This document shows positions 50,329 through 58,981 of a stretch of DNA of 64,000 nucleotides, piece by piece. Each line of letters opens with the position of its first letter. Within the stretch, counting starts at the first letter, position 1. Source of the DNA: an uncultured Bacteroidia bacterium (GTDB lineage: Bacteria > Bacteroidota > Bacteroidia > Bacteroidales > UBA932); assembly GCA_902769525.1 (NCBI GenBank), contig CACXPG010000004.1, positions 1-64,000 on the forward strand, read 5' to 3'. The notes under the pieces are model-generated. The model did no database searches, was not told the DNA's origin, and worked only from the letters and a program-made list of their open reading frames with translations. A program made the translations under genes and the position numbers.

Positions 50329-50360
50329 CAAATATAATGCGTTATTTTGACACATCCAAA
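50329..50360 (-). promoter_or_regulatory. Promoter of the 138-residue protein gene
   Basis: On the minus strand TTTG (50357-50360) and TATATTTG (50329-50336) are 20 nt apart, an excellent Bacteroidota match. The leader would be about 48 nt. Confidence 0.75.
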
Positions 50361-50453
50361 TATTATGCCAAAAAATTTTGTTCTCCCATATCTCTAATTT
50401 GAATATCAGATGGTTACATTAAATTAGGAAAAACCGACATTTTTGCTTATATT

Positions 50454-50461
50454 TACATTTG
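50454..50461 (+). promoter_or_regulatory. -7 box of the secreted protein gene at 50530
   Basis: TACATTTG matches TAnnTTTG. It lies 68 nt before the ATG and is divergent from the promoter at 50329-50360. No -33 box at proper spacing was found. Confidence 0.45.
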
Positions 50462-50529
50462 TGTTAGCAAAAACTGCCAAAAGTGCGGTTTTACAGGCTG
50501 ACAAAATGTCGGATTTTAATTATTCAGTT

Positions 50530-51366
50530 ATGAAAAAGATCTTAATTATGACACTTGCCACTCTGTTTGGATGCGGTCTTTTAGCCCAGGACCAGAACGT
50601 AATCGACATGATCAACAGCAACAAGGGCTTAAAACCCGTGAAACTGTTCTGGCTCGAGAACAGCAACTGGACGCAACAGTATATGAAAAGGATCGAAGCT
50701 CTTACCAAGACCGACCTGGATCACCTCATAGATATGGCTCAAAAGGAAATCGACTACCTGGACGGTATCCTGTTCACCAGAAACAAGATAATAGGAGACG
50801 AAAAGAGGCCGTCTAAAATTGACAAGAAACTCAAGAAATACTTCAACGATCCTGCAAATGCGATGGAGATATTCCACCAGGCGGAAGAAATGAAAGCCCT
50901 GGCCCAGGCCGCTCTCAATGAGGCGAAGGCCAACAAGGACAGGGTCTATAACCCGATGCCGGATGAAAAGCTCACCGCCCTCCACTATTCGGCCGGAAAC
51001 GGTTTTGCCGGATGGAGAGTCATTATCAAACTTGCCCGCAACAAGGACGGCAACGGCGGCACCCTGAAAATTGAAGAAAAGAGAATGATAAGGCTGGACG
51101 AGTCTCAGCCCCAACCTAAAACCGTAGATGTCGATGACTCTGTTTTCGAAAAGGTCTACAACATGATAAAAGAAGGCGGGCTGTACGACGAGGCCAATTA
51201 CTATGAGCCATATTATGACGTGACAGACGGGACAAACTGGTCTCTGTGGATGTCTTTCGAAAAGACTAACCTGTCCACCGGAGGCTATATGGCAGGACCT
51301 AACCACCACGAGGCCTTAAGAGAAATCTTGAAATATCTCAACGAGATAGCAAACCCTGAGAAATAG
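50530..51366 (+). CDS. Secreted protein of unknown function
   Basis: The ATG at 50530 gives the signal peptide MKKILIMTLATLFGCGLLAQ. The longer frame from 50443 has no signal. The 278-residue product has a helical N-terminal half (LDHLIDMAQKEIDYLDGILF) and a beta-rich C-terminal half with aromatic clusters (YDEANYYEPYYDVTDGTNWSLWMSFE). I do not recognise a family. It ends just before a bidirectional terminator. Confidence 0.78.
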   Translation: MKKILIMTLATLFGCGLLAQDQNVIDMINSNKGLKPVKLFWLENSNWTQQYMKRIEALTKTDLDHLIDMAQKEIDYLDGILFTRNKIIGDEKRPSKIDKKLKKYFNDPANAMEIFHQAEEMKALAQAALNEAKANKDRVYNPMPDEKLTALHYSAGNGFAGWRVIIKLARNKDGNGGTLKIEEKRMIRLDESQPQPKTVDVDDSVFEKVYNMIKEGGLYDEANYYEPYYDVTDGTNWSLWMSFEKTNLSTGGYMAGPNHHEALREILKYLNEIANPEK

Positions 51367-51369
51367 AAA

Positions 51370-51397
51370 AAGGGGATGACCGTCTGGCCATCCCCTT
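51370..51397. terminator. Intrinsic terminator between convergent genes
   Basis: A 9-bp stem AAGGGGATG / CATCCCCTT (51370-51378 and 51389-51397) lies between the plus-strand gene ending at 51366 and the minus-strand gene ending at 51446. On the minus strand it is followed by TTTTTC. On the plus strand by CCACTTTC. It is therefore stronger for the DUF4332 gene but may serve both. Confidence 0.75.
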
Positions 51398-51445
51398 CCA
51401 CTTTCACAACTGCCGCGGGAAAGCCCCGCAGCAGAAAACCTTGAA

Positions 51446-51853
51446 CTAGTAAGTCATCATAGGCTTCAGTTCCTTGGCCTGTGCAATCATCTTCTCGACA
51501 GTCTTCAAAGGAGGAACAACTCTTGTGAGTTTCTTCTTTGCATTGGTTTCCTCGAGAGCCTTCTGCAGATTCTCGGCTTTACGGTTGCGGAGTTCCTTTA
51601 CGGTATCAACTCCAGCAGCCTCCAGAAGCTCTGAGAACTGAGGACCTATACCCTTGATTCTGAACAAGTCTGCGTGGTTAGTCCAGCGGAGGATCAGTTT
51701 CTCCGGAATGTCGGTAGCCTTTGCAAGTTCCTTGCGGCCTTTTGGAGCTGCGCATCTTTCAAGGAGTTCGCTTACCTTGTTGATGCCGGCCTCGGTAAGT
51801 TTCTTTGCATAAACATCACCTACGCCTTCCATGTCAATGATTCTGTAATCCAT
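51446..51853 (-). CDS. DUF4332 helix-hairpin-helix protein
   Basis: This 135-residue protein is made of two helix-hairpin-helix-like units: MEGVGDVYAKKLTEAGINKVSELL near the start and FRIKGIGPQFSELLEAAGVDTVKEL in the middle. It has the layout of DUF4332 proteins. HhH units of this kind usually contact nucleic acids or proteins non-specifically. The role is unknown. It is divergent from the protease gene at 51942, and a TAAATTTG box at 51881-51888 may be its -7 element. Confidence 0.88.
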   Translation of the reverse strand: MDYRIIDMEGVGDVYAKKLTEAGINKVSELLERCAAPKGRKELAKATDIPEKLILRWTNHADLFRIKGIGPQFSELLEAAGVDTVKELRNRKAENLQKALEETNAKKKLTRVVPPLKTVEKMIAQAKELKPMMTY

Positions 51854-51925
51854 GGTAGTAGTATTAAAAAGTGTTACTTACAAATTTAATAAAAAAATTC
51901 TGCTTAAAAACCAACAGGTTGGCAA

Positions 51926-51933
51926 TAACTTTG
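51926..51933 (+). promoter_or_regulatory. -7 box of the trypsin-like protease gene
   Basis: TAACTTTG matches TAnnTTTG and lies eight bases before the ATG at 51942, so the leader would be at most a few bases. No -33 box at normal spacing is visible. Confidence 0.5.
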
Positions 51934-51941
51934 CAATATGA

Positions 51942-53030
51942 ATGAAAAACAATCTCATCGATATGATTAAGAGAAACCTTATTATGACGGCAGCAGCCGC
52001 AACCGCATTGTGCATCAGTCTGCTGTCCTGCACCAGAGAAAAGAGCGCGGAAGAAATCTACAGCGAGAAAGCCAGCGGAGTGGTGATGATACTCAACGAG
52101 CACTTCTACAGCGTGACCATCCCTACCGGTAACACCTTTTACTTCACCGGAATAGAAGACGGGAAGCTCCAGAACGTGGCCTTCTCCCAAAGCCAGATCC
52201 AGACAGCATATTCCTTCGGAACCGGATTCTTCGTAGACAAATACGGCGGAATTCTCACCAACCGCCACGTGGTGAACCACTATGTCAAGAAAAGCGATGT
52301 CGTGCACTATGTCCAGAACCTGCTTTCAGCCCTGGCGGTTTATGCCCAGGAAAGGCAGGAGAAAGCGATGTACGAGGGCGGCCGCATATACCAGTATCTC
52401 AGACAGAGCGATATGTCGGACTCCTACAGCCAGGCCCTGAAGCAAAGACTCTATGAACTGAGCCAGGAATACGACGAGGCCCAGAGCTACATTGCCCAGA
52501 TCAAGCGCATAGATGCATCCCAGATAGCCGTAAGATGCCACAGCAAGATAGGCATTGCCTACAACGATTCCTATGTGACAGGACCGGCCGACTTCAAGCC
52601 GTGCTCGGTGGAGAAAGAGTCTGATGACGAGAACGTTGACCTTGCCCTGATAAGGCTCGAAGACAAAACCACTCCTGAAGGAGCCGCCATATTCAACGCT
52701 GGAATAGACGCTATGGGCAATATTCACGAGAACACGGCCGACAAGCTCACTCTGGACCAGCAGCTCTACCTGATCGGCTACAACCAGGGCATCGCTCTGG
52801 CATCCACCACAGAAGGAATCAAGGCACAGCTCACTTCCGGAAAGATATCTCAGAAGCCGGACCAGTACCGCCTTCTCTACACAATTCCAATCCTCCAGGG
52901 CTCAAGCGGCAGCCCTGTTGTCAACTCCTACGGAGACCTTGTAGCCGTGAACTTTGCGGCAGTAAGCGGAACCCAGAGCTTCAACTTCGGCATCCCTATC
53001 CACCAGATAAGGGCCTTCCTGAAGCCTTAA
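51942..53030 (+). CDS. Exported trypsin-like serine protease (S1C/Deg-like, no PDZ), lipoprotein
   Basis: This 362-residue protein has a lipoprotein-type signal with cysteine in CISLLSCTREK. The catalytic triad can be traced as His109 in LTNRHVVNH, Asp233 in NVDLALIRLED and Ser322 in LQGSSGSPVVNSYGD. An insert of about 100 residues between His and Asp is coiled-coil-like (YSQALKQRLYELSQEYDEAQ). No PDZ domain follows, unlike DegP. It probably processes or degrades envelope proteins. An alternative start at 51963 would also leave the signal intact. Confidence 0.87.
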   Translation: MKNNLIDMIKRNLIMTAAAATALCISLLSCTREKSAEEIYSEKASGVVMILNEHFYSVTIPTGNTFYFTGIEDGKLQNVAFSQSQIQTAYSFGTGFFVDKYGGILTNRHVVNHYVKKSDVVHYVQNLLSALAVYAQERQEKAMYEGGRIYQYLRQSDMSDSYSQALKQRLYELSQEYDEAQSYIAQIKRIDASQIAVRCHSKIGIAYNDSYVTGPADFKPCSVEKESDDENVDLALIRLEDKTTPEGAAIFNAGIDAMGNIHENTADKLTLDQQLYLIGYNQGIALASTTEGIKAQLTSGKISQKPDQYRLLYTIPILQGSSGSPVVNSYGDLVAVNFAAVSGTQSFNFGIPIHQIRAFLKP

Positions 53031-53093
53031 TTTGCAAAATCTTCTTATTTTTGCGCAAATTTTACTGAATCCAAACGCATATCACATACTGCA

Positions 53094-53627
53094 ATGAGAG
53101 CTTTTACACTCAAACTGTCCGCTATATTCCTGATGGTTATCTCATCAGCATTTTGCTTTGACAACAGCCTGTATGCACAGGACTGGAACGGAAGGCGCTA
53201 CATAACTGAAGACCTTGAAGTCTGCCACCAGATGATCTTGAAACTTCTAGCCAAGGACAAAAGTTTCAGCGATGCTCCGGCTGTGGAAAAAGAAGCAATA
53301 GTAGCCCTTCTTGCCATGACCGACATAAAGATCGGGATGGCTTTCAAAAGCAAGAACAGGTTTGTCAGCACCGTAATGATGAGCATTAACAACAGCCTGG
53401 CCCATAAAGCAAGTATGGGACGCGAACAGATTGAGGAGGCAAACTCGATGCTGATGCAGTTGAGCGCAGACATGAAATCATCTGGAACATATACCATTGA
53501 AGGCAAAAACCTTAACATCAAGGACGACACGAACAAAGAAACGGTCACCTTCACCCTTCTTGAAGACGGCCAGAAAATCCAGGCCACTGAAGATGGTATA
53601 ACAATAGTTTTCAAAAGATTAAAATAA
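53094..53627 (+). CDS. Secreted small protein, possibly lipocalin-like C-terminal half
   Basis: This 177-residue protein has a signal peptide ending near SLYAQD. The first half is helical. The C-terminal 60 residues form short strands (GTYTIEGKNLNIKD, VTFTLLEDGQKIQATEDGITIVFKR), as in lipocalin-like exported proteins of Bacteroidota. The function is unknown. A TATTTTTG box at 53046-53053 may be its -7 element. The DUF3667 gene follows after 21 nt. Confidence 0.75.
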   Translation: MRAFTLKLSAIFLMVISSAFCFDNSLYAQDWNGRRYITEDLEVCHQMILKLLAKDKSFSDAPAVEKEAIVALLAMTDIKIGMAFKSKNRFVSTVMMSINNSLAHKASMGREQIEEANSMLMQLSADMKSSGTYTIEGKNLNIKDDTNKETVTFTLLEDGQKIQATEDGITIVFKRLK

Positions 53628-53648
53628 GCCTCTCAGTTTAAGCCCGCG

Positions 53649-54731
53649 ATGAAGTTTTTTCGCCGATTGTTCTCCAAGCTCAGACTCTATTTCATAGAGT
53701 TGGGCCATAGCATTTCCCACCCCAAGGAGAGCAAAAGGTACGATTTCAAAGGCATGCAGACAAAGCATACCTGCGCAAACTGCGGGCTGGAATATGAGGG
53801 CAAGTTCTGCCCCCGCTGCGGCCAGAAGGCTGCCACCCAAAAGCTTACGCCAGGCAACATCATTAGCAGTGTGCTTGAGGTCGGAGACTTCAACAACAGA
53901 AGCGTTATCGGAACCATCCTGGAACTGTTCTACAGGCCAGGCTACTTTATGAGGGACTTCCTCAAAGGCCACCGCGCACCTTATTACGCCCCTATCAAGC
54001 TACTTTTCTTCCTCTGCGTCATACTCGCGATAGAAGTCAACCTGGGAATCATCAAGAGCCCTAAAAAACAGATAGAAGCACAAAAAGAGATTTCTCAGGC
54101 CATGCTAGACTCACTCGCCTGGGTCTGGGCTGAAGATGACTTTGAGGACGAAGACAGCACCCCTGGCATCGCCGATAAAAACACTGCCCTGGCACAAGAA
54201 GCTGCAAAAAAATCTGATGACTCTTTATCATTTGAACTGACAGAGACCGAAGAAGAAGAGTATCTCAAGCTGAAGGCGAAAAAAGACAGGGTAATTGGCA
54301 TCGCCAGCACCACTCTTGACTATCACAACAAATATCTGGACTGGATAGACAGAAACAAGCCGCTGTACACGCTTATTCTCAACATAACCCTCGCCTTTGT
54401 ATGCTGGTTCATGTTCAAGAGAGCACCTGAAATCGGAAGGCTTTCATACACGGAGCACTTCTTCGTGCAGATTTACATAAGCTGCCAGCTTATAGTCCTT
54501 GCCATCCTGATACTCCCGTTCTGGCAGACAAGCTCCGGAGACCTTCCTATATGGATTCTCCCGGTGATAATGATATGGGATTTCAAGCAGCTGTTCGGAA
54601 TCAGCTGGGGAAAGAGCCTGGGCAAGACAATACTGACTCTGATTATCAACGGAATACTGACATTCATCGTGTTTGTCGTTGTTGCCGCTCTGATAGTCAC
54701 GGTTTTCGCCCACGTGAAAGGCATTCTGTAA
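53649..54731 (+). CDS. DUF3667 membrane protein with N-terminal zinc ribbon
   Basis: This 360-residue protein has a zinc ribbon at about residues 40-60 (CANCGLEYEGKFCPRCGQ) and the following GNIISSVLEVGDFNNRSVIGTILELFYRPGYFMRDFLKGHRAPYYAPIKLLFFL block typical of DUF3667. Five or so membrane helices follow. An acidic cytoplasmic or periplasmic loop (about residues 145-210) separates the first helix from the rest. No function is established for the family, which is common in Bacteroidota. Confidence 0.9.
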   Translation: MKFFRRLFSKLRLYFIELGHSISHPKESKRYDFKGMQTKHTCANCGLEYEGKFCPRCGQKAATQKLTPGNIISSVLEVGDFNNRSVIGTILELFYRPGYFMRDFLKGHRAPYYAPIKLLFFLCVILAIEVNLGIIKSPKKQIEAQKEISQAMLDSLAWVWAEDDFEDEDSTPGIADKNTALAQEAAKKSDDSLSFELTETEEEEYLKLKAKKDRVIGIASTTLDYHNKYLDWIDRNKPLYTLILNITLAFVCWFMFKRAPEIGRLSYTEHFFVQIYISCQLIVLAILILPFWQTSSGDLPIWILPVIMIWDFKQLFGISWGKSLGKTILTLIINGILTFIVFVVVAALIVTVFAHVKGIL

Positions 54732-54805
54732 CAGGGAAACCCGCTACCCTTCCTGAAGCCATAGATTCGCGTCTCCAATTTGTGTTCTCCCGGTAGCCGG
54801 ACTAT

Positions 54806-55624
54806 TTACCTGAATACTATCCAGTTGGTGGTATACTTGCATTTCTCCACCCACGGGTGAATGACCGTGACCTCTCCTTCCGGCCTTTCCCTGTACCAGG
54901 AATGGTTCCATCCGCTTCCCATATCCAGATAAAGAGCATACTGGACGCCAATTTGCTCCAAAAGCTCCACATACTCGGCATAACGGATTTCCTCTTTTGA
55001 ATCAACGATGCACAACTCCCCGTTCAGGCAGCACAGGCTGCGGAAATAGTATTTCCCGTCCGGAAGACGGTCGCGGAATCTCGGTTGAGTCTTGAAGTCG
55101 TAGATTATCATATTCTGCCCGAAGCCCATTGTTACAGGAAAACCGTTGACAGAAGGCAGGTGATTTTCATCAAGCATGAAACTTCTTTCAACATCACACT
55201 CACTTCCGGGCTTGCTCTTTGTAAGAACAAATCCCCAAACTGTACCTTTTGCAGCAATAAACTCGCCGGTATTGTCAGGGCAGTCGTATCCCTTGTAAAG
55301 CACTCCCCCACTTATATGATTCCCCGCTATGTTGCCGTGAGAGAACTCTTCCAGAAGTTCTCCAGTGAAAGCGGCTTCACAACAAAAGATAATATCTGTC
55401 TCAACGTTGTAGTCAGGCATTTTCCCGCAGACAAGATCGACATCGTTGAAATGGAGAGTATAGATTACCAGGGAAGAATCCTTGCCACCAGCATCTATGT
55501 CAAGATAGCAGGGGCCTCGCATATAACCACTTGAATATTTTGGAGTTTTATCCTTACATCCGCCAGACATGACAACCAGAGAAATAAGCAAGGCAAGAAT
55601 CTTTGTCAAGGAAAACCGTTCCAT
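54806..55624 (-). CDS. Lipoprotein resembling phosphodiester glycosidase (NAGPA) domain proteins
   Basis: This 272-residue lipoprotein has a lipobox in VVMSGGC (Cys23). The mature part shows a layout like the NAGPA/phosphodiester glycosidase domain: an early N/G-rich turn (HGNIAGNHISGGVLYKG), an R-x-R-D strand region (PRFRDRLPDGKYYF) and a late QYALYLDMGSGWNH segment resembling the family's ALxLDGG motif, with GG replaced by MG. Whether it is active is uncertain. Its ATG shares one base with the stop of the upstream DUF47 gene (TAATG), so translation is coupled. Confidence 0.65.
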   Translation of the reverse strand: MERFSLTKILALLISLVVMSGGCKDKTPKYSSGYMRGPCYLDIDAGGKDSSLVIYTLHFNDVDLVCGKMPDYNVETDIIFCCEAAFTGELLEEFSHGNIAGNHISGGVLYKGYDCPDNTGEFIAAKGTVWGFVLTKSKPGSECDVERSFMLDENHLPSVNGFPVTMGFGQNMIIYDFKTQPRFRDRLPDGKYYFRSLCCLNGELCIVDSKEEIRYAEYVELLEQIGVQYALYLDMGSGWNHSWYRERPEGEVTVIHPWVEKCKYTTNWIVFR

Positions 55625-56268
55625 TACCCTTCCTTCACGAGCATCAGCTTGATGCAGTCCCCGATTTCCTTGGCCACATCTGTGGCATCCTCAAGAGACT
55701 GGACAATGTTCTTGCACTTGGTAAGCTCGATGCCGTTGGTCTCAGCCTCGAACAGATGGCTCATATAGTTTTCGTATATGTCGTCCACCTCGCTTTCTAT
55801 CTCCTTGATTTTCCCGCACATGGAAGTGAGTTCCCCGCCTTTTTTCTTCCACTGGTCGAAGTCGGCGGTGATAGCGGAAAGCAGCCTCGCGTCCTCGGCA
55901 ATCTGGTCGCCGATCTCGATCCATGAACTGTCCGTGTAGTTCGGCCTGTAGATGACAAGTTTCTTCGCGCTGTCGTGAATCATGTCAAGAAAAGTCTCCA
56001 TCCTGGAGCCCAGAGTCTGGATGTCTTCCCTTTCAAACGGAACCCGGTGGCTCTTGTAAAGAGTCTCTGAGATTTTGGCGTCTACAATATCGCCTTCCCT
56101 CTCGACTTCCTTCATCTGTCTGGAAAGCTCCTTTTTCTTCTCGTAAGATTCTTCCTTGAGGATCTGGGCCAGCAAAGCCGCAGCCTTGACAATCAGAGCG
56201 CTCTGCTCCTTGAACAGCGGAAAGAACTTCTCACCGCCTCCGCGTCGTGAAAACAAATTAAAAGCCAT
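55624..56268 (-). CDS. DUF47 (PhoU-like) family protein
   Basis: This 214-residue all-helical protein matches the DUF47/PhoU-like family (TIGR00153 type): FFPLFKEQSALIVKAA near the start, then VEREGDIVDAKISETLYKSHRVPFEREDIQTLGSRME and a final DATDVAKEIGDCIKLMLVKEG. The PhoU-type E/DxxxD metal-binding helices are visible. DUF47 proteins usually sit next to a Pit phosphate transporter, but none is here. The partner is a coupled lipoprotein gene instead. A role in phosphate or metal homeostasis is inferred from the family. Confidence 0.9.
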   Translation of the reverse strand: MAFNLFSRRGGGEKFFPLFKEQSALIVKAAALLAQILKEESYEKKKELSRQMKEVEREGDIVDAKISETLYKSHRVPFEREDIQTLGSRMETFLDMIHDSAKKLVIYRPNYTDSSWIEIGDQIAEDARLLSAITADFDQWKKKGGELTSMCGKIKEIESEVDDIYENYMSHLFEAETNGIELTKCKNIVQSLEDATDVAKEIGDCIKLMLVKEG

Positions 56269-56311
56269 ATAGAAAACAGCTTTGAAAAATATGTCCGATA
56301 ATTCTTATCTT

Positions 56312-56319
56312 TACATTTG
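56312..56319 (+). promoter_or_regulatory. -7 box of the DUF1460 gene
   Basis: TACATTTG matches TAnnTTTG and lies 52 nt before the ATG at 56372. No -33 TTTG at 19-21 nt was found (a TTTG at 56281 is 27 nt away). Confidence 0.45.
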
Positions 56320-56371
56320 CAACAAGACTGGTACAAGTCTTGCTCACTGCTGAATACAAAAATAACAAAAT

Positions 56372-57352
56372 ATGAAACCAATGCCAAAAAGAATCACCTA
56401 CGCAATTATTTTTGCGTTGTCATTCATCTTATCCTCAGCGATTAGCACCTATGCTCAAAATGACACCATCAAGCTTTCTTCAGACCCCGACTTCTACGCC
56501 ATCACTCTGAAGAAGGACATCCCGACAGCTGAAAAGATAATAAAGGAGCTGCTGCCTTACAAAGACACCAAGACTACCGGCGAGCTGATGGTAATGGCCG
56601 CCAAGAAGCTCCTGGGCAACGACTATGTTGCAGGAACCCTTGAGGAAGGAGACTCAGAGGACGTGAGGGTTTACCTGAGCAAGACAGACTGCATAATCTT
56701 TGTGGAAACCTGCATGAACCTGGCTCTTACGGTAAAGAAATACGGCAAGGACGCAGACTTTGAGAAACTCTGCCAGATGGTTCGCCAGAGCCGCTATCGT
56801 GACGGTATGGTTCGCTGCTACTCAGACCGCATCCACTACACCACAGAATGGATCCGCCAGGGAGAAAAGCGCGGCATCGTTGAAGATATCACCCTCAAGT
56901 GCGGAGGACAGGTTTACGACCATCCTATCAACTTTATGACCTCCCACTACAAGAGCTACAAGCACCTGAAAGACGCCGATGTAACCAAAGAGTGCTGCGG
57001 CAATGAAAAAGAGATGGAAACCTGCACCATGAACCAGGCCACCAAAGACTACAACGTAATCGCCAGGGTGGAAAAGGAACTTAACACCCAGCCTTACACC
57101 TACATTCCTCAGGACAAGATCAAGGCCAACGAGAAATCCATCAAGAGCGGTGACATAATCGGCTATATGTCAACTACCAAAGGCCTGGACATAGCCCACG
57201 TGGCCATCGCCTACTGGAGAAAAGACGGCAAGCTAGGCTTCATCCACGCCTCAATGGGCAAGATGAAGGTGGTTGTCGACGAAAAGACCATCGCAGACTA
57301 TGCGCTTGCCAGCAAAGGGATAAACGGAATCAAGGTTATCCGCGTACGCTAA
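56372..57352 (+). CDS. DUF1460 exported amidase-like (NlpC/P60-fold) protein
   Basis: This 326-residue protein has a signal peptide (ALSFILSSAISTYAQ). The probable catalytic Cys107 lies in SKTDCIIFVETCMNLALT. A later histidine in GLDIAHVAIAYW and the strand GKLGFIHASMGKMKVVV complete the papain-like arrangement seen in DUF1460 (N-acetylmuramoyl-L-alanine amidase-like). A role in peptidoglycan recycling or attack is expected from the family. The segment around residues 195-225 has a Cys-rich insert (ECCGNEKEMETC). Confidence 0.88.
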   Translation: MKPMPKRITYAIIFALSFILSSAISTYAQNDTIKLSSDPDFYAITLKKDIPTAEKIIKELLPYKDTKTTGELMVMAAKKLLGNDYVAGTLEEGDSEDVRVYLSKTDCIIFVETCMNLALTVKKYGKDADFEKLCQMVRQSRYRDGMVRCYSDRIHYTTEWIRQGEKRGIVEDITLKCGGQVYDHPINFMTSHYKSYKHLKDADVTKECCGNEKEMETCTMNQATKDYNVIARVEKELNTQPYTYIPQDKIKANEKSIKSGDIIGYMSTTKGLDIAHVAIAYWRKDGKLGFIHASMGKMKVVVDEKTIADYALASKGINGIKVIRVR

Positions 57353-57408
57353 ATCGCTGAAGACAAATAACAAACGGGCAATCCACAATATCAATAAAGA
57401 CATAGACA

Positions 57409-57987
57409 ATGGAAACTAAAGAAAGGCCGATGCCTTCAATGATCGAGGCGACAAAGACCTGCCTCAGGAAGTACGCAACTTTTTCCGGCAGAGCCAGAAG
57501 AAGCGAATACTGGTGGTTCTTCCTCGCACAGTATCTAATAGGAATAGCAGTATCAATTATTTGGGTGATTTGTTTTATAGCCCAGATGGCAATCTGGATC
57601 AAAAACGGCTCCATCAACGACCATTCTCATTTTGATGTGATCTTTATGAACCCTGGCCTTTGGCTATATGCCATCTACGGTTTAGCTTTAATCATTCCTA
57701 ATCTTGCCGTGTCGGTAAGAAGGCTCCATGACATTGGCCGCAGCGGGTGGTTTCTGCTGTTGTTCTGCCTCTGCCCGGTCCTGCTGTTCGGATCCGCTTT
57801 TTTAATAGCCTATTATGACCACGACCTCTGGTTTCTGATGATATTTGCCTACCTGGCAAGCATCTTCTTGTCTGTCCTTTACATCGTCTGGATGGCTACA
57901 AACGGCAAGAAGGAAACCAACAAATGGGGTCCGTCTCCTAAGTACTACGTGGATGGCCAGCCAGAACAGCCAGTAACAACCGTTTAA
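57409..57987 (+). CDS. DUF805 membrane protein
   Basis: This 192-residue protein has the DUF805 hallmark ATFSGRARRSEYWWFFLAQYL at about residues 23-43, four membrane helices, and the VRRLHDIGRSGWFLLL segment. It ends with the NKWGPSPKY motif shared with the next gene. DUF805 proteins are inner-membrane proteins of unknown role. It is followed by a longer DUF805 paralogue after 14 nt. Confidence 0.92.
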   Translation: METKERPMPSMIEATKTCLRKYATFSGRARRSEYWWFFLAQYLIGIAVSIIWVICFIAQMAIWIKNGSINDHSHFDVIFMNPGLWLYAIYGLALIIPNLAVSVRRLHDIGRSGWFLLLFCLCPVLLFGSAFLIAYYDHDLWFLMIFAYLASIFLSVLYIVWMATNGKKETNKWGPSPKYYVDGQPEQPVTTV

Positions 57988-58001
57988 CATTCAGCCATAT
58001 A

Positions 58002-58853
58002 ATGAAAGAGACCAAATGCCCGTTCTGCGGGGAAAAGGTTTACCTGGGCATTGACCGCTGCCCCTACTGCGCCGAAAAGCTTCCTGACAACCTCGAGCCG
58101 ATAAACGAGGAAGGAACGAGCCAGCAGCAGGGCAACAAAGCCCAAGAGTCAGGATACACATGGAACCGGCAGGACTCCTTCAATCCAGGCCAACAGCAAA
58201 CATACGGCCCTCCACCAGGTTACGGACAAGGACAAAAGCAATACAACCCCGGACCTGACTACCAGTACATGCCGCCTATCCAGAGAATGTCTTTCGGCCA
58301 GGCAGTAAGAACCTGCGTGATAGAAAAATACGCCACTTTCTCCGGCAGAGCCAGAAGAAGCGAATTCTGGTGGTTCTTCCTGGCCCAGGCGCTTCTGAGC
58401 TACATTATGTCAACTGCGGTCACAATGTCATCATTCAAGTCTCTGGCCAATATCGCCAGAAGCGGAGGCGAGTTGTTCGGCATTGCCTGGGACTCAATGG
58501 CAAGCGTGCTCAAAAACCCTGTCTGGTGGCTGTCCATAGTTGTGTGGCTTGCCCTGCTACTCCCTAACATAGCAGCCATTTGCAGAAGGCTCCACGACAC
58601 AGGCAAAAGCGGCTGGTGGCAGTTGCTGTTTTATGGCTCAATTCTGCTGTCGTATGTAATGGCGTTCATCCGGCTGCGGGTATTGCTGCTGAACACGATA
58701 CTGTCTTTAGTGACGCTGGCTGCAGTCATTGTAATGATAGTATGGCTCTGCAAAGACAGCGATCCCGACCCTAACAAATGGGGCCCATCCCCAAAGTACG
58801 GCCTCGGCAACCCTCCGCACGGCCAGGAAGATCCTCAAAACAGGCATCAATAA
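58002..58853 (+). CDS. DUF805 membrane protein with N-terminal double-zinc-ribbon-like module
   Basis: This 283-residue paralogue of the upstream gene begins with a zinc-ribbon-like CPFCGEKVYLGIDRCPYC and a 60-residue Gln/Gly/Pro-rich linker (GQQQTYGPPPGYGQGQKQY). The DUF805 core follows: TFSGRARRSEFWWFFLAQALL, then membrane helices, then CRRLHDTGKSGWWQLLFYG, then NKWGPSPKYG. The two cores share the start and end motifs, suggesting duplication followed by acquisition of the zinc module in one copy. The function is unknown. Confidence 0.92.
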   Translation: MKETKCPFCGEKVYLGIDRCPYCAEKLPDNLEPINEEGTSQQQGNKAQESGYTWNRQDSFNPGQQQTYGPPPGYGQGQKQYNPGPDYQYMPPIQRMSFGQAVRTCVIEKYATFSGRARRSEFWWFFLAQALLSYIMSTAVTMSSFKSLANIARSGGELFGIAWDSMASVLKNPVWWLSIVVWLALLLPNIAAICRRLHDTGKSGWWQLLFYGSILLSYVMAFIRLRVLLLNTILSLVTLAAVIVMIVWLCKDSDPDPNKWGPSPKYGLGNPPHGQEDPQNRHQ

Positions 58854-58916
58854 TATGCTTATACTCAGCGATAAACATCGCAGAGCGAAAAATATTTCAA
58901 TAAAAATGAAAAAAGT

Positions 58917-58947
58917 TTTGGAGAATTGAAAAAAGGCAGTATATTTG
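58917..58947 (+). promoter_or_regulatory. Promoter of tRNA-Lys
   Basis: TTTG (58917-58920) and TATATTTG (58940-58947) are 19 nt apart, a textbook Bacteroidota promoter. The expected start near 58952 leaves a short 5' leader before the tRNA at 58982. Confidence 0.85.
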
Positions 58948-58981
58948 CAGTCCCAAAACGGAAGCAATTCCGCGATTAGCT

